Assembly: GCA_032719365.1 (NCBI GenBank) | Contig: CM064872.1 | Coordinates: forward strand, 44,066,252 to 44,130,251 | From: Prinsepia uniflora | Lineage: Eukaryota; Streptophyta; Magnoliopsida; Rosales; Rosaceae | Direction: 5' to 3' | Length of the DNA: 64,000 nucleotides | Shown here: one piece after another, positions 35,101 through 45,557 of the stretch | How the letters are laid out: every line of letters starts with the position of its first letter | How positions within the stretch are numbered: the stretch's first letter is position 1 | Position numbers and translations under genes: made by a program | The notes under the pieces: model-generated | Told to the model about the DNA's origin: nothing | The model's input: only the letters and a program-made list of their open reading frames with translations | The model's database searches: none

Positions 35101-35173
35101 TGTTACGACTTCCGAGACATCACATCCTCGACCTGCGCGTACTCCACGAGCAAAACACGCTCTGATACCAACT
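32142..35173 (-). other. Q interior: non-coding, tiled with short hairpins
   Basis: 3.0 kb without any gag or pol motif; the longest open frames are under 90 codons. The sequence is densely packed with perfect inverted repeats of 5-7-bp arms and 2-6-nt loops, for example 32708-32723, 32848-32863, 32909-32923, 33032-33049, 33562-33577, 33632-33648, 33682-33701, 33997-34010, 34087-34103, 34113-34128, 34505-34519, 34671-34688 and 34690-34704. The minus-strand primer-binding complement TGGTATCAGAGC is at 35160-35171. The interior of the related element R shows the same style with different sequences. Confidence 0.75.
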
Positions 35174-38100
35174 TGTCAGGATCGGCCCCAAATCCCCCGG
35201 GTTTAACGTGGGACCCGCCTGATCCCGTCTGACACGAAGTGTCGGACCATGAAAAATTCCATCTCTAGCCCTCGTCGGGGCTATAAGAGTGCATCAGGAT
35301 CGTAGGAGGAGGGGGGGTGATGTCTCGTCTCTGCTACAGCCCGCATCCGCAATCAACCTGAAGGGCATTAAAACACGAAAACTGTGAGTGGAGAATTTCA
35401 ACTTTTCATTTAAAAACCTTTTCGTATAAAGACATTTATGCCCTTCATAAAAACATACGCATGCATTCCAAAAACCGTTTAGTTAAACATTCATAAAATC
35501 AATCAATTCATTAAACATCTTTTTGAAATCATTCAAGGGTTCATGCCCGGTTCCCATAAACTGTCATGACCCACAAACACCTTTCAAGGGTTCATGCCGG
35601 TTCCCATAAACTGTCATGAACCATAAATCCATTTGGGTCCTCGACCCGAAATCACAATTCAAAACCTGTAGGTCAAATCAATAGGGACTCAGCCCAATTC
35701 ACATTAAGTACGGGGTCTCCGCCCCCAAATCATTTCTAAGTCATAAAACACAGGGTCTCCGCCCCAAATCACTTATCCATAAAACTCATACGTATCAACA
35801 TACGTATAACCCATTCGCGGCACTTCCGAGAAGATGCCAACTCTGGGCACACAGCCCCTAGGGAACACATCCCCGATATAGTCACGATATCAATCTCTAT
35901 ACTAGTGTGCACACTACTCGGGGTCTCACTTCGAGTCTTCTCCCAGGAATCTCCATCTGGGAGGCTCAATCTCTGGATCTAGTCCGAGCTTTCTATCTGG
36001 ATCTAGTCCACACATCACTCCGGAATCTGGTCCGGGACCACATCATATCTAGTAACCACCACTCCTGGAACGGAATCCCTATGGGGATACCCATTCTGGT
36101 ATGTGGATCGTGACTCTCCAGGTCGACGCTGGAGGAGACCATATAATCATATGGAGGGTTCATTCATTTTCAAATACTTTCTTTCTTTCTCAATTCACTT
36201 TTCAACTGGGTCTCATACCCGATTCATTTCAACAGGATTCCTCGAATCCAATTCAATTCCATTTCACAGGCCTCGGCCTAAATCCACAATTCAACTGGGT
36301 CTCATGCCCAAATTCTCATTACATAAATCGAACTGGGACTCAAGCTCTATTTCCCAATCAACAGGGCCCCAAGCTCGATATCCCGAATAACTAGGCCCTA
36401 ACCCCGAACCATCAAGCAACGGGGCTTCCAACCCGATTTCATAACCAACAGGGCCTTAAGCCCGATATCTCAACCAAATGGGTCTCCGGCCCGTTATCAT
36501 AAATCAACAGGGCATCAAGCCCGATAGTATAACTAACTGGGCCTCAAACCCGAATCATAAACCAATTGGACCCTCGGTCCGATCGTATAGCTCAAATGGA
36601 CCCTAGGTCCGATTCCTCGTCAAATCAAATGGACTCCAAGTCTGAGAGTTTGCAAATCAAATGGGTCTCGTGCCCGATTTCCTATTTCCAAATCCGAAAT
36701 CCATTTATTAAACCCTCGTTGAAAACCTATAACATATATGCATCGTATAAAATCGTAAATCTCGAAATACGTACAAATACGTAAATCCTAGGCTACCACA
36801 AACAAATGCACTCATGGCATCACAAAACGTATATTAAAACAATTATAAAACATTTATGCATGCATCAATTTTGAGAGAAGGGTCCACTCACATACCGTCT
36901 GAAGCCGCACCTCGATACGCATGTCATAACCGTCTCCCGGGTCAAACGTCACCTCCGGGATTCCCAAACCTGTCCAAATTCATTTAGAGGGTTATTAACT
37001 ACTTAATTAACCTCCTACCAAAACCCCGTAATTTTCCCGAACTTTTAACTATTTTTAAACCGATCCTAAACCTTCCGACGTCCCGAACTATATCGAAACG
37101 ATGTCCGATTGACACGAAACCAGTTCCAAAATGTTCGTTACATCGAATAGATGATTTCGTATGTTGGAAACATCCCCAGAAACGCCACCACACACTGCCA
37201 TACGCCGCCCAAAGGTCCATGCGCGTGGGCTCACGCGCTGGTGAACAATGCATCGTCCTCAGCGATCGAACCGGGTCTGGCCGGTTCACTAGTTCTCTTG
37301 GACCGGCGTGACCGGTCCGGCCTGGTTCCTCCCTGAAATCTCGTCCGTTTTGTCCCATTTCAATCCTAAAAATCCTATTTTCTTGTTTCCCATCTAAACC
37401 AATCCCTAAACCTAAGAAAAACCCACCCGAAGCCCTTGGTTCGAAATGGACCTCATGGTCCTATTTTTCCGGCCACCCTCCAGAGCTTCCTCAGCCCCCA
37501 ACCACTACCAAAAACTTCATATTAACCTCCTAACAACCTTTTTAGTTCAATAGAAACATCAAAAACGGCCCATAATGCCACAATCGAAAATAAGGAAAAA
37601 AAATGGGTTTATCGGGCTTACCGTGCACTCCTCCTCCACCGTCGACGGCGGCGCCGTTCCTGGCCGGCCACCAGCGTCCACACGGTCCTCAATCACTCTC
37701 TGGCCTCTCAGATATGATCATAGGGTTGAAGGGTTGGATTTGGGGTGGTAGTTTTGATCGGGTTTGTTTGGGAATGGGGAAAACGATCGATGAATGCAAG
37801 GGATGATATGCATGAATGTGGGATGGTAGCCAGTGGATGAGTGACATTTGTCACTCATCCATTGGTTGCTGAAAAGCAACTGGGCCCACTATAGTCCAAA
37901 AGCTCCTCGTAAAACGTGTCGCCATGAATAGTAACTTGAAACTTCCGTGAACCGTAACTTCGCTGTCGAACGTCCGAATTCGACGTGTCGCCTGTCTATG
38001 GATTCGTATCGTTGTGATCTACGTAACGGTCTTCGGCCCTCAGACATCAGACCTCTCGGGTCAAAAGTCAACATTTGGCCCAATTTACCAACATGCCCTT

Positions 38101-38366
38101 GAACTTCCGAACGTCATAATTTCCTCCTCGAACGTCGGAATCGGGCGTGCCACCTGTCTATGAACTCGTGACGTCATGAACTACGTCACAGTCATCGGCC
38201 AAAGTCCATATGACCATCCGAATAAAAAGTCAACGATTCGCCCATTATAGGGGCAGAATTGTCATTTCGCCCGAACGTCCGCTAATCCTCGTCTAATCCT
38301 TGATTAGCCTAGCTAATCCGTCATTAATCCTTAATTAATCCCGTTAATTTGGGACGGGTCGTCACA
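35174..38366 (-). repeat. Q right LTR, intact (5' LTR of the element)
   Basis: A 3193-bp uninterrupted copy used here to define the two insertion sites in the left LTR. Hairpin array about 35540-36680, with GGAC-CCTAG-GTCC at 36598-36610 where the left LTR has GGGC at the first arm. Intron-like module: sense donor (GTATGTGAGTGG) at 36891, acceptor CTTCAG|GTTGATT at 35358. GC-rich GCGCGTG block near 37189-37240. Confidence 0.88.
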
Positions 38367-38526
38367 AACACAGCCATCCATTGCATAATATTTATGATTT
38401 AATTAACTTATGATGGCATCTATTTCTTTTTCTTCACGAATTGGAAGCAAATTGATTAAGCTAAGAAATTTCATCATAGAATATGATAATTGGTAGCTTG
38501 ATACTTATAGAATTTGTGTTGACCCA
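38367..38526. repeat. Right copy of the 155-bp tandem repeat flanking Q
   Basis: Second copy of the repeat at 3171-3330. It begins with the target duplication AACAC and continues directly into the gene fragment at 38.5 kb. Confidence 0.7.
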
Positions 38527-38945
38527 AAGATGTGAAACAAATCCCAAGCTAAGAGCACTCCCGATACTGATCACTTGCTTAGCAAGAATATTTGACCTCC
38601 TCATCAGTTGTTTCCCTTTCCTCAGCCCAACTTTTCCATCATTGTGCTTCATCCCCTTCTCCTTTTGCAATCCATCGCCATATGTACATTCATTTGAACC
38701 CAATTCTCTTCTTCTAAGCTCTTATTACTAATTCTCTTCACTTTATCGTCCCCAAAATCCCATCCAATTTCAGGCAGTCCAAACCTAGTGAATCATTGGC
38801 TTCGTTATCATGATCAATACCACTTTCATAGCTTGGTTTTGCTTCAACGTCACTCTTCTCCTTCAACTCCAATTCAACGCAAACCCCAAAATCTTCTGTT
38901 GGATTCTTGCTCGCCCGTCTGCTGAGGAACAAAGACCTCTCTTTC
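38515..38945 (-). pseudogene. Decayed fragment of a host protein gene (possibly PRC-barrel type)
   Basis: On the minus strand three frames join into one protein-like text. One frame has acidic stretches (VELELKEKSDVEAKPSYESG ... DSLGLDCLKLD), one has DDKVKRISNKSLEEENWVQM, and the last has LMRRSNILAKQVISIGSALSLGFVSHLWVNT. The last block resembles the start of plant chloroplast PRC-barrel-domain proteins (RRS-x-AKQVIS ... LGFVSQLWVD), recalled from memory and therefore tentative. At least two frameshifts are needed. Like the ARF and CK2 fragments on the other side of Q, it points to the minus strand. Confidence 0.4.
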
Positions 38946-39389
38946 TAAGAGTGATTATAATCGAGAACAAAAATCCCTAGACTGCCCAAAAGTGGTTATA
39001 ATCGAGAACAAAAATCACAAATATCTGAGGTTGTATCTGACTAAATAAAAGGAAAGGCTAAAACCGGCAAACCCTGTACTGAGCAAAGAATGACTCAAAC
39101 ATGGAAAAACACAGGATTGGAATATACATAATTTGAACCCAAACGGAGAGCTACTAAGTAATTAATCATTGAAGAATTGATGAATCCAGACCTAAATACG
39201 AAAAACCCATAACTACATTGAAATATAAAGATCGAAAATCTATAAAAAAAACTCATACCTGAAGCTGGCGCCCCGAAGATGACGGCACTTATTCTTTCTA
39301 GCGATCGATGAAGGCTCCCTCTTTCTCTCTCGCTTGCGCGCTTTCTCTATCCCCGAAGGAGCTTTCTCTTGCGCGCTCTCCCGCTCCTT

Positions 39390-39426
<37 letters not shown>

Positions 39427-40042
39427 CGTATGCTAATGGCAGATATTTGCAATTGATCTCCTACATATTTGGTCGTTGCTGCATGATGGAGCAGTTGTTG
39501 TTCGTGGAGGAGAGAGTAGTTATTGTTCATGGAGGAGATAGCAGTTGCTCTTCGTGGGAGTAGGGAGTTCGTGGAGGAGAGAGCAGTTGTTGTTCAGTGA
39601 AAGCACGATTGCCCACTATTTTTCTGATGCGTTTGGAGCAGTTCGTGGGTTGGATTCGGTTTTATTTTTATTTTTCTCCAATTGTTTTTAATATTTTAAT
39701 TAAATAATATAAACTTACTATCTTACCCTCATTGTATTTAATTTTTAATTGTCAAAATTTTTTGCTAAGTAAGGATATAATTGTCCAAAAAGTTGGTGAA
39801 GCCTATTAACCCGCTTGGCTTTATAATAATAGAGATGTCAAACTTCTAGTACCGTGAATCTGTTATTGTTCTTGCAATATGGATTGGCAATAAAAAAAAA
39901 AGTAAAGAGGGGAAAATGGTAGTTCTCATGTTGTGTGTGCTCCTTATTGACCCGCTATAAAGGTCCCAATGAATTGTGATATATATTACATCTCTCTTGT
40001 TTTTTGGATACAATGATACTAAGACAAAAAAATTATACAAAT
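38946..40042. other. Intergenic stretch with CT microsatellite and imperfect repeats
   Basis: A run of CT dinucleotides (about 39392-39422) is embedded in pyrimidine-rich sequence. From about 39489 to 39598 a GCAGTTGTTGTTCGTGGAGGAG-like unit (shortened: GTTGTTCGTGGAGGAGA) recurs imperfectly four times. An AT-rich tail follows. I found no gene. Confidence 0.45.
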
Positions 40043-43000
40043 TGACGACCCGTCCCGAATTTCGGGATTAGGTTAGTGACTAATCTCGATTAGTGAGGTT
40101 GAACGGTGCTTAGTAGGTCGAAATCGGACAAAATGTGCAAAATGACCGTTTTGCCCCTGGTCGTGGGCAAAATGTTGACTTTTTGATCGGGCGGTCAAAC
40201 GGACTTTGACCGATGACGGTGACGTATTTCGGGATGTCACGAGTTCATAGACAGGTGGCACGTTCGATTCCGACATTCGTAGAGGAAGTTATGATGTTCG
40301 GAAGTTGAGGGGTATTTTGGTAATTTGGCATATTAGGGGCCAAATGTTGACTTTTTGACCGGGAGGTCCGATGGACGAGGGCCAAGGACCGTTACGTAGG
40401 TATCGTCGATACGAATCCAACGACAGGCGGCATGCCGAAATCGGAGATTCGACGACGAAGTTATGGTCACGGAATCGGACTCGATTAACCGAACGAACCG
40501 GGATTAAAATAATATTATAATATTGAATAGTACCCGTTGACTCTGCACACTTGGATGAGTGACAAGTGTCACTCATCCCTTGAAACCAGAATCCTTGTCT
40601 TAGGGGAAACATCATTATGATGTTTTAATAATTATTAATTAATTATTAATTAATCTAAAATCCATTAAACCTCCATTTTCTCTACTGTGTTTTCTTAGCC
40701 GTGTACAACCAAAATCCCAATTCCTCCCACCCTTAATCTCCTCCCTATCCACTAAACTTGTGAACGAAAATTGGAGAGAATTCAGAAACTAACTTGGCTG
40801 GGCAATCACGAAGGACAGAGAGGCTGGGAATTGAGAATTTGTAAATTTGGATTTTGGAGGGGAAGATCGGATTTTAAAATGGGGCCGTGAGGATCGAATT
40901 GGAGGTTACATTCAGCTTTCTGGGAATGCCACGATCAGTTTCGTCGAAGGAACGAAGGGAATTGGTGCTGTTTTGGCTCTGATCACACTTGGTGACAGAG
41001 GAGGAAAATCGAGCTTGAATCGTGGCGTTTGAGGCTTCGAATGATTCAATTGAGGTGGGGAAACTACTTCTCATGATCCCACGATGCTTCTAGGTTCATC
41101 AATTGAAGGAAAACGACTGTGGTTGACAGAACTCCATGGTTGAACAGTGACGGTTTTCGAGCTTGAGTCGTGACGATTGAGCACTAGTTTGATTCAATTG
41201 ATGTGGGGGAATTGTTCCTCATGGTCCATTGATGCTTCTGGATGCATCAATTGGAAGAAACCTGCAGCCATTGAAGGAATCCCATGATTGAACAGTGACC
41301 GGAGTGTTCTTCGTGTTCATCGTGGAATCGATGGAATCTGGGTAAGTGTTCGTGTAATTGAGTTTACAGAACTTAAATTAGACTTAAAACGAAATTAACT
41401 AAATGATCAATTGAAGGAATTAGGATCGAATTGATGGACATTGAACCGGGTCGTGTCGCGGGCAATTTGGACCCGTTTACCAGAGATACAGGTTAGGACG
41501 ATGCACTGTAGCAGGCGCGTGGATTTCACGCGCAGCCACTCACGGCGGCACGTGACGGCGCGTGGGCACGAATCTCGAGGTGAGGTCAACATGACTTTTA
41601 ATCTATTCGATGTAACAGACATTTTGGGATTGGTTTCGTGTCGATCGGACACCGTCTCGATATTGTTCGGGATGTCCGAAGGTTTTAAATTAAGTTTAAA
41701 AATAAGTAAAAATTCGGGAAATTTCCGGGACTTTGATAGGATGTTAATGATGAGGTTAGTAACCTTCTAATGTGATTTGGACAGGATTGGGAGTCCAGGT
41801 GATAGTGGTGTGGCCCGGGAGGGCCGGTGGCACGCGTATCGAGGCATACCGTTAAAACGGTCTGTGAGTGGACTTTTGTTTTATAAATCCTATGCATGCT
41901 TAAATGTGTTATATGGTTTATATACATGATTTCTATGATGGTATTTGTGAGTATTGATTTCGGGTATGTTGCACGTATTTCGAGGTGTTTTTCGTATTTC
42001 ACGTATATCGGGATTAACGGTTTATTTGTGGTTTTGCGTGCTTGTGGTTAAATAAATAATATGATAAAACGGTTTTTATATTGGAAAGATGAATTCGGGC
42101 TTGAGGCCCACTTGTTTTGGAAATCTCGGACTTGGAGTCCAGTTGATATGAAATCGGGCTGCGGGCCCAGTTGGTTTATAAGTCGGGCTGCGGGCCTAGT
42201 TGGTTTATAAATCGGGCCGTGGGCTCAGTGGTTCATAAAGTCGGGCATGAGGCCCAATTGGATTAAAATGATGATTTCGGGTCAGGGGCCCTATATTTAA
42301 TAAATGTGGTTTCGGGTCAGGGACCCTAAATGGAAATGTGTTGTTTTATGGAAAATTCGGGCAGGGCCCATTGTGATGTTGTGAAATGAATTAATAAAAA
42401 CTGTTTTCCATATACCATCTTGATACAAGGATATATGATGGTCTCCTCCAGATGTCTGGGACACTGGGGAAGTCACGGTGCATTGCCTACGAGGGGTCAT
42501 TATACGGAGCAGCCGCACCGTATGATGACTCAGGAGCAGGATTGCTATGATTGACGTCAGGGACGTCAGACATCAGGGATGTCAGATATATGGACCCGGA
42601 GAGACCCCGGGCAGCACGCGTAGCTTATTAAACCGTGAGATATGACGTCAGGGACGTCTAGCATCAGGGATGCTGGTGATGGTAATGGTAAAATACGAAT
42701 TAATGAAATGGCTTTCCGGGTGGATTTGTGATTATATGATTTTAATGGATTGATGTTCATTTATGGTTTTGGGTGGTGACCCACATGGTTGTTTATGTAT
42801 AGCTGTGGTATTTCACAGTTTTGGGCTGAGTTCCCACACTTGGTTTTTGGTTAACGGTTTTTGGGCTAAGGCCCTAATGGCTCGGTTGAGCAAACGTTTT
42901 GGTTACTGGTTTTTGTGGCATGCATACGTTTTTATTGGAGGGCATAAATGTCTTATAAATGTGTTTAATAAACTTATTGGTTTTGTCCACTCACAACTTT

Positions 43001-43203
43001 TGGTTTTAATGCCCTTCAGGTTGATCACGGATGCGATTGCAGCAGAGACTGGGACATTGCACACCTCCTCCATCGATCCTTGCGCACTCTGGATGCCCCG
43101 TTTGGGCAGTGGCTCTTGGTCATCCTTTGTCTGACACCCTTTGTTGGACGGGAGCAGGGCACATTCCATGGTAATCCCGGGGGGATTGGGATGGGTCCTG
43201 TCA
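40043..43203 (+). repeat. LTR of element R (Q relative)
   Basis: A 3161-bp LTR from TGACGACCCGTCCCG to GGATGGGTCCTGTCA, followed after 2 nt by the primer-binding site TTGGTATCAGAGC. It carries TTGACT motifs (about 40171, 40343), the block TGTCACGAGTTCATAGACAG (40236), the GC-rich GGCGCGTG/CACGCGC block (41503-41567) and the intron-like module (donor 41864, acceptor AG 43018-43019). Two kinds of hairpin are present: GGGC-TTGAG-GCCC (42097), GGAC-TTGGA-GTCC (42128), GGGT-CAGGG-ACCC (42314), and the AGG-loop set at 42552, 42569 and 42660. No 3' LTR is found before the MYB gene, so the copy is truncated. Confidence 0.82.
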
Positions 43204-44913
43204 ACTTGGTATCAGAGCACGGTTGCTCTTTTTGTGCGCGCAGGTCGAGGGTGTGATGTCTCATTGGGCTGCAATTCGTTATCAACCTGATAGATAGTTT
43301 TGGGTTTTAATCGCGGATTGAATGTGTTTGGCCCGATACGCCGTGCGTTAATGTGATTCGACCCAGGTGGGGTTGATTGTGATGAACTGGTATTGTGGGA
43401 CCGTCAGTTCGGTCATGTAATATTTGATTTTGGTGCTGCTAGGTGCAGCCAGTTTCGGGGAACCTCATGTGAGTAATGGTTTAAAAATGTGAACCCTAGT
43501 GGTGGTTGTTGGTGTGAGGGATGTTGGTTCATCGGAGTTGGCCGATGACCTAGTGGTGGAACCCACGTTGATGGGATGGTAGGATTGGATTTGACGTCTA
43601 TTCGATGTCTAGACCGCGGGGTCGGTCAGGTTGTGGATTTTATATTACGGAAAGTGGTTGGGTTCGGTTGAACCATAGGGTGTGATTGTGGAACCCTAGT
43701 ATATGATGGATTCAAAAGGTAAACCTTACTTGTGGCTAGTGGATGAGAACTTGTGCTGCGACGAGTGGTTGAGGTCATGGATGACCATGTGGATGGCTCT
43801 GGTGAGTCTAGGCAGAACTATGGGATTCGATCTACGGATACGGTTCTGAGATAAATTATGGAATCTCGTGTTGGATCGGGTATTAGTGTGAGGTATGGAT
43901 GCGGATCTCGATAGCAATGACAGTTAGTCGGAAGTCATATGGAGATGACTGGCTATCGAGGGTAATCAGTGTGGTCATAATACTTGGGGATCAGGGGACG
44001 TTCAGAGAACGTTCATTTTCCTGATGTAGATTGTCAGAGTGGTGGTACCCATAGTCGTGAGGTACGGGATCGTCGTTCGGTATGAACGGAGATCCAGGGT
44101 TGTCGTATTTGCACACGGTGTGCAAGTATGGATGTTGTGTGTTGGTACTTTTGCGTCGATACTAGTATGGATGCCTGTGTGCTGATACTAGTGCTGTCGC
44201 TAGTGTGCTGGTGCTAGTGTCGGTAATGGTGTTGACGATGAGCCACCAGTTAGGGTGTGACTCCGTCATGATGAACATATGTTCGGTCTTTGAGATTCGG
44301 TAGTGGTTGAGTGATGGACTGGATGTGATCCAGTTAAGATTGTGATGTGTTGGGATTAGTCCCGACAGGGATAAAATGACAAGTGATGAGTGGATTAATA
44401 TGGTATAATTGAGACTTGAGTAATCTTGGGATGACGACCCTTACGTCATGAGAATTAGTAGATTTGGGGAGTTGTTGGCTTTCATCATAGATGTGGGATT
44501 TTGTAATTGAGAACGTGGAAAACCGAGTGTTGAACCTGTAAAGGTTGGGATGTGCGAATGAAATAATAACGGATTGATTGTGGACACGTGGTTGTCCAAG
44601 TGAGTTGAGGAGGTAGGAAGTCTAGTGGTTAGACTTGACATCTCGTTGGGAGCATGTCTGTTTCCAATATGGTTGGAACCTTAGATCCGTGGAGAGTTGT
44701 AATTGGGGAACGAGAGTGGTGCTCGCTTTTGGTGATTGGTATTCCGAAGTCATTGGGGTTGACTTCTTGTTTTCTGCACTGGCAGGCGTTGAGTATAGTT
44801 ACCAGTACGTTGAGCGTGTATTGGTTGGTGGGCCCATGTGTATTTTTGGGTCATTAGGAGGAGCTACGTATTCGAAATTAGGTAAAGAGTCGAAGTCGAA
44901 GTTTTTCACATAA
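43204..44913 (+). other. R interior: non-coding, hairpin-tiled, truncated
   Basis: No gag or pol motif. The first 60 bp, from the primer-binding site to GATGTGATGTCTC-like sequence, resemble the Q interior; beyond that, similarity fades. Perfect hairpins are frequent: 43530-43547, 43773-43786, 43998-44012, 44074-44088, 44109-44125, 44273-44284, 44317-44333, 44581-44598, 44618-44636 and 44662-44678. The right boundary near 44913 is set by the change to AT-rich host-like sequence and is approximate. Confidence 0.65.
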
Positions 44914-45229
44914 TATATGAAAAGAAATAATACTATACGATCATAGTAGTACGTGGGGCCTTGAAAATCCTTAGATGAACGTCTTTTATTGTTATGCGAG
45001 CAAAGTTAATAGACTTTCAATCTTAACTCTAATTGCTAGACATTGTAAAGTTCTTCTTTTTCCAGGTCTCAAAGTCCAAGTTTTGATGAGCCTACACGAT
45101 GAAGGTCTAAATTTAAGGCATTTTAAAGTTGCAGTAGGTCCAGTATTAATCATGTATCATTGTAAACAAATTAAAATTTGATACGTACATATGTAACAGT
45201 AAAATTTATTTGTAGATAAAGAAGAAATA
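44914..45229. other. AT-rich sequence upstream of the MYB gene
   Basis: No gene or repeat recognised. It lies between the truncated R element and the promoter minisatellite. Confidence 0.3.
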
Positions 45230-45296
45230 ACTCGCGCGTTACAATCGAACGTACTCGCGCGTTACAATCGAACGTACTCGCGCGTTACAATCGAAC
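45230..45296. repeat. 23-bp minisatellite, three copies, upstream of MYB
   Basis: The unit ACTCGCGCGTTACAATCGAA plus CGT is repeated head-to-tail at 45230, 45253 and 45276, the last copy ending CCT instead of CGT. It lies 262-328 bp before the MYB start codon and about 70 bp before the TATA-like box. Each unit has the palindrome-like CGCGCG core and GTTAC. Confidence 0.9.
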
Positions 45297-45364
45297 CTAT
45301 TGTTTAGACAATAAGCAACATAGCCTACATCAACTCATTTCCTCTCCATACCGAACATTAATAC

Positions 45365-45371
45365 TATATAT
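45365..45371 (+). promoter_or_regulatory. Probable TATA box of the MYB gene
   Basis: TATATAT within CTATATATGG, 187 bp upstream of the ATG, a usual position for a plant gene with a leader of 150-160 nt. Confidence 0.55.
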
Positions 45372-45557
45372 GGAGGGACTTGAATAGCCCCCTTATATTA
45401 ATATTAAAAATGCAGGAGAAGTGTTCAAGTGTCACAGGCGGTAGTACCAGCCGCTTCCATAACTCTGTTCTTTGTGAGTGTGTGTGTTTTTAGAGAGATC
45501 GATATATATCGGTGACGACATTCGATTCGAATAATAATAAGAAGAAGAGTGACAGAG

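Larger units (their letters stand above)
3331..38366 (-). mobile_element. Element Q: non-coding LTR retrotransposon (LARD-like) with nested insertions
   Basis: The outer ends are TGTCAGGACCGG at 3331 and a GGGACGGGTCGTCACA terminus at 38366, flanked by the 5-bp duplication AACAC (3326-3330 and 38367-38371). The left LTR is in three pieces (3331-5328, 8369-9061, 31692-32141; about 3.14 kb in total) because a solo LTR and the M/P block inserted into it. The right LTR is intact (35174-38366, 3193 bp). The interior is 32142-35173. A primer-binding site complementary to initiator tRNA-Met lies next to the right LTR, and a purine tract (AAGGGGGGAAG on the minus strand) next to the left, so the element points along the minus strand. 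No gag or pol is present, and it must have been mobilised in trans. Confidence 0.85.
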
